Positions 12,775-19,903 of a stretch of DNA of 64,000 nucleotides are shown here, in pieces. The notes below the pieces were generated by a model. The model was not told where the DNA came from. It saw only the letters and a program-made list of their open reading frames with translations, and made no database searches. Every line of letters begins with the position of its first letter. Position 1 is the first letter of the stretch. The position numbers were made by a program, and so were the translations under genes. The stretch is from Oscheius sp. JU75 (taxonomy: Eukaryota; Nematoda; Chromadorea; Rhabditida; Rhabditidae). The stretch spans positions 7,452,501 to 7,516,500 of the forward strand of contig JASJZC010000002.1 in NCBI GenBank assembly GCA_037178855.1. Reading direction: 5' to 3'.

Positions 12775-13330
12775 CTTAAAACTGTTTGCTCGAAACGGTC
12801 AGGGGGTAAGGAGCTAGACTATTTGCGAAGATTGACCGACAACCGCTATGGATCTCTGTACTGTTCCTATCACTGTCCGATTTCTATTCCTCCTTCTTTT
12901 ACTGACATCCTTTACCCTAGCGTCGTTTAAAACTGTTCTCACTGGCTGCATGAAATCTTGTAGAATGAGGGTTAGTTACCTTTGCCATGTTTTGAGCTTT
13001 CATTTCAGAATTGTCGATTCGGGAAGATGAGAGAGGGAACCTGCATGTGCGAAAGATGTCGAGCCACTAGCAATCCCTTTAGAGATAAATAAATGTATTC
13101 GAAAAGACCGATGTTGTACCACTTAGGCAGCCGTCCACTATTCTTAGTTTTGCTTAAAGCAGTTCGAGCACATGCATTCTTTCTGAACCATTGTGCCAAT
13201 GTAACAGTTCTGAATAGGCAAACTTGTTTGTTTTGGAAAGATTAGCTTACCCTCATTTGACAGGACTTCACGCAGTTAGACTTAGCACTAACTTTCTGCT
13301 CATGACCAATATTTGAGGAAGGGGGAGGCG
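12775..13330. repeat. Segmental duplication, left copy (A and 3' part of B)
   Basis: This block aligns by eye with 15362-16120. 12775-13095 corresponds to 15362-15690 and 13205-13330 to 15992-16120. Gene order and orientation are kept; the spacing between the parts differs. The left copy carries intact genes and the right copy carries relics. Confidence 0.65.
12848..13092 (+). CDS. Six-cysteine secreted peptide, one domain (copy A)
   Basis: There are two exons, 12848-12970 and 13009-13092, with a 38-nt phase-0 intron, giving 68 residues. A signal peptide covers about residues 1-25 (leucine-rich FLFLLLLLTSFTLA). The mature part holds the domain found across this block. Exon 1 ends with GCMKSCRMR and exon 2 begins NCRFGKMREGTCMCERC, giving C-x3-C-x4-C-x9-C-x-C-x2-C. 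A short basic tail follows. An AATAAA overlaps the stop codon (13088-13093), so the 3' end is extremely compact. The gene converges on copy B with about 50 nt between stops. Size, signal and cysteine pattern suggest an extracellular defence-type or signalling peptide. The family is unrecognised, and it lacks one cysteine of the classical CS-alpha-beta order. Confidence 0.75.
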
Positions 13331-13890
13331 TTGTGAGGCCCTCCAAGTCTGTCTTCGACGCTTCTTTCTCATCGTCTGGCAAATCCAAACCTGTGGGGCA
13401 ACTATTACGCAGTTCCATCGGCCACGGATCGTGCTTCGTCGGCCGTGGAGTACAGCAACATATACCACCAATCATATTGCAACTTGCGCACCCCTGAATC
13501 ATTCTTCAGGGTGCGTCATAATTATAACAACTGCGCGCGTCAAAGTCAATGCTGCCAACTATTTGGAACTTCGTCTCCGTCAACGCCTTCCCCAAACGAC
13601 TCAAGGCATGCCTCGATGCCGATTAAGGTTGATCTGTATCTTAATGTTGATTTTTGTGGAAAAAACAACCAATAAATAGTTTTTGCGTGTTCGTTTGTTA
13701 AAAACTACTTTTAACCGTTGGGTACGGTGTTTTTTCTGTGTTGCTATATTTTTGGCGCACTCTGTAGAAAGAGAATGATGACAGAGATAGCAAATTCACT
13801 GCATACCCTCATTAGGCAGGACAGTAAGCAGCTTGTGTTCCCAATTGTAGCAAGGGCCGCGGCGGTGAAGAAGAACAGAGTGAAGTACAT
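13144..13890 (-). CDS. Six-cysteine secreted peptide, two domains (copy B)
   Basis: Three exons, 13890-13807, 13493-13251 and 13209-13144, are all in phase 0 and give 130 residues. Exon 1 encodes a signal peptide (MYFTLFFFTAAALA) and the first half-domain SCLLSCLMR. Exon 2 supplies the rest of domain 1 (GCASCNMIGGICCC), an acidic/proline linker of about 55 residues and the next half-domain NCVKSCQMR. Exon 3 completes domain 2 with CYIGTMVQKECMCSNC. In domain 1 the usual G is a C and the last C is lost, so the cysteine count stays even but the positions shift. A TATA box (13930-13937) lies about 40 nt upstream of the ATG. Intron 1 (313 nt) is unusually long. The join of exon 1 to exon 2 is inferred from phase and family structure. 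Confidence 0.65.
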
Positions 13891-13929
13891 TAATGTGGAG
13901 GGGAGTTCTATCCAAACGATACTACCTGC

Positions 13930-13937
13930 TTATATAG
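13930..13937 (-). promoter_or_regulatory. TATA box of copy B
   Basis: TATATAAG on the reverse strand, about 40 nt before the ATG at 13890. This is the same spacing as in the other intact peptide genes. Confidence 0.55.
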
Positions 13938-14269
13938 CTTACCAATACAATAGAGAGATGCCTTGAGCTAATAAACAAGCAACTGGATACAATTAAAAGA
14001 AAATATTGCTTGACGGACGAATGAAAGAGATGAAACACAATAGTATGACGAAATTTCAGAGATACTATTTACTGTTAGAGCAGCATCACAAATAGTAGTG
14101 AAGAAATATTACCACAGAAACCCTTTTTTTCTAAATCTTTCTTTGCAACAGTATCATTCGTATGTATCATATAAATATCATTTGAATTGACTGTTCCGAA
14201 TACCTATTCTGCCTTAAATTAACTACGGGATAATCAATAATTTTATTACTAATCCAAGATTGAAGAGAA

Positions 14270-14691
14270 GGACAGAAATAAAAAAATGATTTAATCGTGA
14301 AAAGACAATGAGTCGTTTCCAATCTTCGAGAGACCTTTTAAAGTGTGTTTGATCTCCGGCGAAGTACAGCTCGAGCATGTACAAGTGCAGCCGACAATTT
14401 TAGCCTTTTCGCAACCTTGGAAGGAAAATCTTCATTTTTTGATAATAACATACTTTTTTCGACAGTTATGGCTGCGTATCATTTCAACGCGTCTGTTAGT
14501 TGTATCGCTCATGAACTCTTTCAGCATGACATCTTGAACATACACACCTGTTATCTACCATTGTATTGGTTCTGAATGGGGGGTGTTTTGATGCTGTTCG
14601 AACACAGCAAGCATACCCTCATTCGGCAGGACTCCAGACGATCTTTCTTACTCGAAGAAAGCGCAGTTAAAAAGAACAAATAGAAGAGCAT
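14270..14691 (-). pseudogene. Decayed two-domain six-cysteine peptide gene (copy D)
   Basis: Exon 1 (14691-14617) is intact: a signal peptide followed by ESCRMR, but the first cysteine of the pair is a leucine. The splice sites are kept. The next exon (from about 14566) has lost a few bases, so the frame carrying CVCSRC is no longer joined to exon 1. A second shift lies before the NCRKK half-domain near 14465. A recognisable last exon near 14400 still carries GCTCTCSSC and a tail. At least two frame breaks imply a relic of a two-domain gene. A TATA box (14725-14732) survives. Confidence 0.6.
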
Positions 14692-14724
14692 TGAAGTTTC
14701 TAATCGTTTCCAGAGGACTAGCCA

Positions 14725-14732
14725 TATTTATA
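14725..14732 (-). promoter_or_regulatory. TATA box of decayed copy D
   Basis: TATAAATA on the reverse strand, 34-41 nt before the ATG at 14691. Flanking bases resemble the boxes at 16551 and 19101. Confidence 0.5.
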
Positions 14733-14860
14733 GCCAGTATGCTATTTGAGTGGAGGACATAGAAATATGCTTTGCACTGGCGGAGAGGAACAAACATCCG
14801 GGGATAAATATAGTAAGAAGACTACTTTCCAAGCCCGTCAAAATACATTCGGCTACCAGA

Positions 14861-15151
14861 CTACACAGAAATCGAAACAGTTTTAGGCTCTGGGTAAGCT
14901 GTACAGACCATTGGGCAGAGTAAGACTACTACCAAAGACTGCCGAAATTTTATTTCGAGTACTGAATTATAGGAGTTCCCATACTCCTGACTCTCTTTTT
15001 GAACAATGCGATAGATTCCATCGTCTCCAGCCTTCAGTTTTTGGAAGTACTTCCCGATAACCGATTTTCCATATTTGAACTCGATTACGTAGAGTCCAGT
15101 TGCCATAACTGCTCCGGCCTTCACTCTGACTTTGGTGTAGTTGTCTATGAT
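14861..15151 (-). CDS. Isolated Ig-like exon, possibly a gene fragment
   Basis: An exon-like stretch begins after a CAG acceptor (15152-15154) and stays open to about 14861. It reads IDNYTKVRVKAGAVMATGLY, then KYFQKLKAGDDGIYRIVQ, and ends with SVLEIKF. The D-D-G-I-Y-x-I motif followed by N-S-V-L-E-I resembles the last strands of an I-set immunoglobulin domain. No partner exons were found on either side, and the Trp and Cys expected in a full Ig domain are missing. It may be a relic or a terminal exon of an unrecognised gene. Confidence 0.3.
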   Translation of the reverse strand: MIDNYTKVRVKAGAVMATGLYVIEFKYGKSVIGKYFQKLKAGDDGIYRIVQKESQEYGNSYNSVLEIKFRQSLVVVLLCPMVCTAYPEPKTVSISV

Positions 15152-15473
15152 CTGAACTTTGAACTTGATTTATAGCTATTGAGCAAACTTCAAACTTGGC
15201 GACACTCCGCTTCTCGCTTTCGAAATAGTGGACAATATCCTCTCTTCCGTAGTAACTTCTGCCCTAAAGTGTTAGTACAGCGTCTTTACAATACAGCTGA
15301 AAGCAAACGTATCGTTCTGTCTCACTATTTCACTCTGTCTCCCTGTCTTTATACCAAAACACACAAGTCCACTCGGCTCAAAACTATTTGCTCGAAATAG
15401 ACATCGGAGGGGGCTATTTGCAAAGGTTGCTCAAAAACGACCGACGGCCGCCACGGATCTCTGTACTACTTGT

Positions 15474-15690
15474 ATGTCTTTCAGACTCCTATTCGTCCTA
15501 ATTCTACTGTCATCCTTCAGCATGGCCTCGTATGGAACTGATCTCACCGGCTGCCTGAAATCTTGTAGAATGAGGCCTAGTTATCTTCGCTGTATTTGAA
15601 GTCTCCATTTCAAAACTGTCGATTCGGGAAGATGAAAGAGGGAACCTGTATGCGCGAACGCTGTGGAGCCATTAGCAACCTCTTTAGATA
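15474..15690 (+). pseudogene. Dead duplicate of peptide copy A (copy E)
   Basis: This is a near copy of 12848-13092, including flanks. The original ATG position reads ACG, though an ATG a little downstream still opens a signal-like frame ending in GCLKSCRMR. The splice donor is changed (AGG followed by CC instead of GT) and the acceptor AG is lost (CAA), so the two halves cannot be joined as in copy A. The last CxC is also altered (CMR in place of CMC). It is part of a duplicated block that also carries copy F. Confidence 0.7.
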
Positions 15691-15849
15691 ATATATGCTC
15701 GCAATATGATTGTTTTTGAATTAACTACACGTTATAATATAACTTTCTATTACTGCCTATAAAATTGAAGAAACTGACAGAAATTAAAAATGGGCTTAAC
15801 GTTAAAAAAACAAGTTGTTTTCTACCAGTAAGTCTCCTCTGCAACTTAG

Positions 15850-16120
15850 AGGGGCCTTTACAAGTCGGTTTCTTTCTTCCAGTCATTGTACGCATTTGCC
15901 GCACAAGTACAGCAACAGCAATTTCCAATGGCCAATAATATCCCACCGATTCTCAAAGAAAATATTCCTCCAGTCAATTTACCATCTATATAGTTGTAAA
16001 TAGGCAAACTTGTCCGTCCAGTAACTAGCAGCTTACTCTCATTCGACAGGACTTGATGCAGTAAGGTTTAACACTAACTCTCTGTCCATGACCAATGCTT
16101 GAGGAAGAGGGGAGCGTCGT
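15850..16120 (-). pseudogene. Decayed duplicate of the copy B end plus a Cys-rich exon (copy F)
   Basis: The stretch 16120-16040 matches the end of copy B exon 2 and ends with YCIKSCRMR at a good donor. The matching acceptor has changed from TTCAG to TTTAC, and the exon behind it is degenerate. Further along the reverse strand (about 15965-15860) a frame carries NCCCCTCAANAYND, resembling the CCC stretch of copy B exon 2, then stops. The pieces do not form a coherent gene. Confidence 0.5.
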
Positions 16121-16256
16121 AAAATAAATCGAATCAATCTGTAATCAAAAAATCAGAATCAAAAAACTCAAAGGGATGACACATGGTACAAAATGAGATA
16201 ATGACGTGTGTTTATAAAACAGTCACATACAATATACACATTAAAACGGTGAGTAT

Positions 16257-16517
16257 TTAGATCAAATTTCCCCTTATCTTAATCCTCGTTCCCTTAATTC
16301 TTCCCGGGAATGGATTGGGAGAGTCAGTGTCGCAGAAAAGGCACACGCACGTTCCATCAAGCATTGCACCTGATTGACAACTCTGAATCAGAAGATTTTC
16401 ATGGGATATGAGAAAAGGGGATACCCTCATTCGACAGGATTCGTTGCAGCCAATAAATAAATCTTTACTTGAAGTCGTTACAGTTAAAATTAACAACGAG
16501 AACAGGACGAAGAACAT
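16257..16517 (-). CDS. Six-cysteine secreted peptide, one domain (copy G)
   Basis: Two exons, 16517-16425 and 16382-16257, with a 42-nt phase-0 intron, give 72 residues. A signal peptide (MFFVLFSLLILTVTTSS) is followed by GCNESCRMR. Exon 2 begins SCQSGAMLDGTCVCLFC and ends in a basic tail of about 24 residues. All six cysteines and the glycine are kept. The intron is a multiple of three and has no stop, so an unspliced message would still be open. A TATA box lies 34-40 nt upstream. This is one of the cleanest members of the family. Confidence 0.75.
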   Translation of the reverse strand: MFFVLFSLLILTVTTSSKDLFIGCNESCRMRVSPFLISHENLLIQSCQSGAMLDGTCVCLFCDTDSPNPFPGRIKGTRIKIRGNLI

Positions 16518-16550
16518 TGCAGAGGATGACGATACAGAGGATGCTGGTCA

Positions 16551-16557
16551 TTTTATA
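16551..16557 (-). promoter_or_regulatory. TATA box of copy G
   Basis: TATAAAA on the reverse strand, 34-40 nt before the ATG at 16517, within a promoter stretch similar to that at 19101. Confidence 0.6.
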
Positions 16558-16835
16558 GACAGTTTGCTGATGGTAGAGTTCACAGAGCTATTCTTTGCCT
16601 CGGGAGCCAGATGAACAAGCAACCGGCGAAAAGTACGGATGGTACAGCTCGTCGAAAACAGCCATGGGTTTAGGCTAGAGAGAAGATAGAGTTGGATTAT
16701 TACTGTCTAGATAATTTCGTGAGATTTCTGTCACTGTCGCCGCCTTAGATTTGTCCGTCTTATGACGGAAATACTTTCCAAATTCCTGTCAATAAGTTTC
16801 ACCACCTCCCCCACCCCAATCAAACATTCAACCAA

Positions 16836-16946
16836 TTGCGTCTCCTCCTCTTGGTTGTCCTTCTAGCTGGTCTAGCCTCCTGCAAGCCCCAGTCGTATAA
16901 ATGGGGCGAGGGACACGGATCGACTTATAGCTACAGAAGAAAATAG
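16836..16946 (+). pseudogene. Second small secreted peptide family, copy without ATG
   Basis: A frame beginning TTG CGT encodes a leucine-rich signal-like segment (LLLLVVLLAGLASC), then PQSYKWGEGHGSTYSYRRK and a stop. It is homologous to the reverse-strand frame at 19272-19458, where the equivalent of the TTG is ATG. The flanking ATTCAACCAA is shared. With no start codon it is probably dead, unless a non-AUG start or an upstream exon is used. Confidence 0.5.
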
Positions 16947-17153
16947 TCTTCTTGAACAGATTGCGTACGACTGCTGTCTGGAGCAGTAAGGGAGACAGTA
17001 CACCGAAGGAACGGACTGAAGAGAGTCTCAGCCTTCCAGAGGAAAAAGAGGAAGCTTCTCCATTTAATTCGCCGTTTCCATAACCTAAATTGCAGACAGT
17101 GAAGAAGGATCTGTCAGTCTACAATCCGCGTCCAAGTATTGTTTTAACTTGTT

Positions 17154-17211
17154 TTGTGTACGTTCCATTTTCCCGATAAAGTTTGTGTACGTTCCATTTT
17201 CCCGATAAAGT
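17154..17211. repeat. Tandem duplication of a 28-nt unit
   Basis: The unit GTGTACGTTCCATTTTCCCG with ATAAAGTT occurs twice back to back with no differences that I can see, so the event is recent. There is no coding content. Confidence 0.85.
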
Positions 17212-17619
17212 TCTCTCGAAGCACGAAGGCGAATCTTCTCCTGGTCCAAGTACTTAATGACTCAATAGTGGGAATATTGCGACTCTGAGTCAGGTAGATT
17301 TCCGGTCACGAGAGACAAAGAGATCGAGACAGAGACACGGAGAGACAGATGGAGAGTGACAGTGACAACTGCAAAAACTAGTTATATTGCAAAGATGCCG
17401 TTCTAATACTTCCGAGCAGAAGTTATTTCGGAAGAGAGGATATTGCTGACCATTTTGAAAGCGAGAAGCGGAGAGTCGCGAAGTTGAGGTCTGTTAAACA
17501 TTTACGAGCTACAACAACTACAACACAAATGCTGGACAAGTACACAAAAATCAAGATGTAATCCGGAGCAGTTTTGGCCACTGGCCCGTTATGTACTTAA
17601 TTGGTCTTTGGGAAGTTAA

Positions 17620-17866
17620 AGTTCTTTCTAACTTAAAATAGTTTCGACATAGTTAATAAGGTCTACCGATTCAAAAACCTATTTTAGCGCTAACTCCGGG
17701 TTAGTTTCTATTGCCAAATTTAACACTCTCTTATAATCGAAATTGCCATTTAGTAGTCACTTCCGAAAAAACAATAACTCTCCTTTCTCCCTTTCCATGC
17801 ATCAGTAATCGAATCTTTCTCCTTTCGTCATAAAAAGTGAGCTCTTTAACTCGAATCTTCTACATT
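17620..17866. repeat. Duplicated non-coding block, copy 1
   Basis: About 230 nt aligns with 19960-20201 in the same orientation (both contain GGTCTACCGATTCAAAAACC). Copy 2 lies inside the first intron of the TDP-43-like gene. No open frame is shared. Confidence 0.7.
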
Positions 17867-18239
17867 TATAATTATCCAACACAATAGAGCCCGTGTTTTA
17901 AGGAAATAAACAAGAAACTGGATACAATTAGAGGATAATGATGAAAGAGCTGACACATGATAAAAAAAAGACATTATGGCGTGTATGTGACAGTAAACTT
18001 TTGGATCAAATATCTTCCTTATCGAATGGGCTAACTTGAACAGATAGACGGGCCTAGAGATTTGAGGAGACTGGGCATTGACAAAGAAAGCTGGTCGACA
18101 ATATATGATCTAGCCTTTTCATCGACTATATAGATTCGAAACATATATTTTTAGCTGTGTTTGTTGCAAGACAAGTACATATGAATATTTATTTGTTGTT
18201 GAAGTCTTCTTAAACTTCCGAAATTCGTTTGTATGGCCA

Positions 18240-19066
18240 TTAAACAAGAGGGTCAGAGTCACAATCAACGCATCTACATGTGCCTTTATTTAGCGATCCT
18301 CCTTGGCAAATCTGAAAACAGGTCTCTTCTATTTTAGAACGATAAAACTTACTCTCATTCGACAGGACTCAATACAGCCAGTAAGTGAGTCAGGTTCCAC
18401 CCGATCCGGATGTTCCATGTCTGCCAAATTGCTGTCCATCGTTTGATTTCGAGGTGGTCTGGGACCTTCGTGGCAGGTCGAACACCTACATACATCTTCC
18501 ACTTTTGTGCCAGACTCACAATTCTGAATGGAATTGTAGGAAAGTGTAAACTACCCTCGTTTGTATTCGGCGCGCAAAATTGGATCTTTGGAAGTGGCAA
18601 AAACTGATAAAAACATTCCAGCTAAAAGTGCAAACAACCTTCTGAGGTTTTTTCCGAGTGTTTCATGAGAGGACAAAAAGCTGTTAACGGGGATCGAATT
18701 CGGCCCCTTTCGTTTCGTAGTCAAAGCGCTAACTTCTGAGCCATGCGAGCAAGTTAGCGCGCCGAACTTCAAAAATACTCGAGGCTCGTTTTAAAATGAC
18801 ATACCCTCATTCGACAGGACTGGATACAGCTAACACCCCTAGCGCGAGGTGTATTTGAGCGGAAGGAGGGTTTTTTCAGGTTGATTTCGTCGAAACAGTT
18901 GAAACACCTACATGATCCTGCTTCCAATGCGCCAGCATTGCAATCCTGAAGCTAGAAATGGGAAAATGGAAAATGAAAGGCGTACCCTCATTCGACACGA
19001 CTCCCGACAGTTCTTACACGACGTCTCAGCAATTAGTATAAACACTAAGAACAGGAGAAAAGACAT
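18240..19066 (-). CDS. Six-cysteine secreted peptide, three domains (copy H)
   Basis: Four exons, 19066-18986, 18945-18805, 18523-18353 and 18311-18240, are all phase 0 and give 154 residues. A signal peptide (MSFLLFLVFILIAE) precedes CRESCRMR. Exon 2 carries DCNAGALEAGSCRCFNC, a linker and SCIQSCRMR. Exon 3 carries NCESGTKVEDVCRCSTC, a linker and GCIESCRMR. Exon 4 carries ICQGGSLNKGTCRCVDC and ends. Thus three complete domains are each cut at the same point. Domain 1 has one extra cysteine (SCKNC). A TATA box (19101-19108) lies 35-42 nt upstream. Intron 2 is 281 nt and holds a tRNA-like insertion. The alternative of two adjacent genes is less likely because no signal peptide plus half-domain is found before exon 3. 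Confidence 0.7.
18687..18768 (-). repeat. tRNA-derived (SINE-like) sequence in an intron
   Basis: On the reverse strand the order is an A-box-like TGGCTCAGAAGTTAGCGC, an anticodon-arm-like TTTGACTACGAA and a B-box-like CGAATTCGATCCCC. This resembles a tRNA (possibly Arg-ACG-like) body without a clean acceptor stem. It lies inside intron 2 of the three-domain gene and explains its unusual length. Confidence 0.45.
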
Positions 19067-19100
19067 TGCAAACGGTGTTCGTCCGGAAAGATACTGGCCA

Positions 19101-19108
19101 TTTTTATA
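19101..19108 (-). promoter_or_regulatory. TATA box of copy H
   Basis: TATAAAAA on the reverse strand, 35-42 nt before the ATG at 19066. Confidence 0.6.
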
Positions 19109-19271
19109 GTCTGCCGAAATAATAGAGGTCAGAGAGATATGCTTTGCACGAGCCAGTTGAACAAGCATCCAGGGATAAATATAGGTGACAATATATACTC
19201 GGCTACCAGACTACAGAGAAATCTGTGCAAAGTTTTTATAGACTTTGGGTAATTACTCAATTGTCGAGATC

Positions 19272-19458
19272 ATTGGACAGTACGTAGTAAGCCTAGTTCC
19301 CAATAGTTCGCGAAAAAAAAAATCGTGCACAGTCCATTCAAGCAGAATATGTTCCTTCTGTAAGTGGGAGTCGTTCCGTCTCTCTGTTCCCATTCATAGG
19401 ACTGGGGGTGGGAGAAGACTTGACCAGCTAGAAGAGCAGCCAAGAAAAGAAGATACAT
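19272..19458 (-). CDS. Second small secreted peptide family, copy with ATG
   Basis: The frame opens with MYLLFLAALLAGQVFS, a signal peptide, then HPQSYEWEQRDGTTPTYRRN. The relic at 16836-16946 stops right after the corresponding YRR-K. Here the stop is changed and the frame runs on for about 27 residues through a poly-T run and hydrophobic sequence. Either the extension is a stop-loss or the gene is also damaged. No TATA box is evident. Function is unknown; the mature peptide is basic and tyrosine-rich. Confidence 0.4.
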
Positions 19459-19903
19459 TTGGTTGAATGAGAGGGGGATTGGCTTAGGTGTTGATGGAGG
19501 ACTTATTGACAGGTAATAAAAAAACTTCATGACGGCTACAAAAGGAAAATGATAGTATTGAAACACATCAGACAGTACAGGGAGACAATCTGATGGTTTA
19601 TTTTGTCTACCGAGATGGTACGGATGGGAAAAATACTTACAATAGCTACAATGGTTAAATAAAAGATTAATGATTGGGTTGTGTCATTTAAGAATTTGGG
19701 GTGTGAGAGACATTCCATTGAACTTTAGTAATCGTTTAATTCCCAATCCCTCTGCATCACCTTCTCCTTTTCCAATTCCCGCCACTTTTTCGATTGTCGC
19801 TTGTTTTGGGCGCCTGGAGACATTAGGGGCCTCCGCTCTAACGACCAGCTGACTCAAAAGATCGATCTGGCCCCGCCTATCGCGTTTTCCATTCAGCGCG
19901 CCA

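Larger units (their letters stand above)
15362..16120. repeat. Segmental duplication, right copy
   Basis: Right partner of 12775-13330. It includes promoter-side sequence (CTCGGCTCAAAACTATTTGC versus CCCGGCTTAAAACTGTTTGC), so this was a DNA-level and not an RNA-mediated copy. Confidence 0.65.

Noticed and set aside
13431-13679. Forward-strand frame with several cysteines ahead of an AATAAA
   Set aside because: It overlaps exon 2 of reverse-strand copy B and lacks a signal peptide and the family cysteine spacing. The reverse-strand reading fits the family in phase and motif.
17154-17211. Possible CRISPR-like array
   Set aside because: There are only two directly abutting copies with no spacers, and the genome is eukaryotic.
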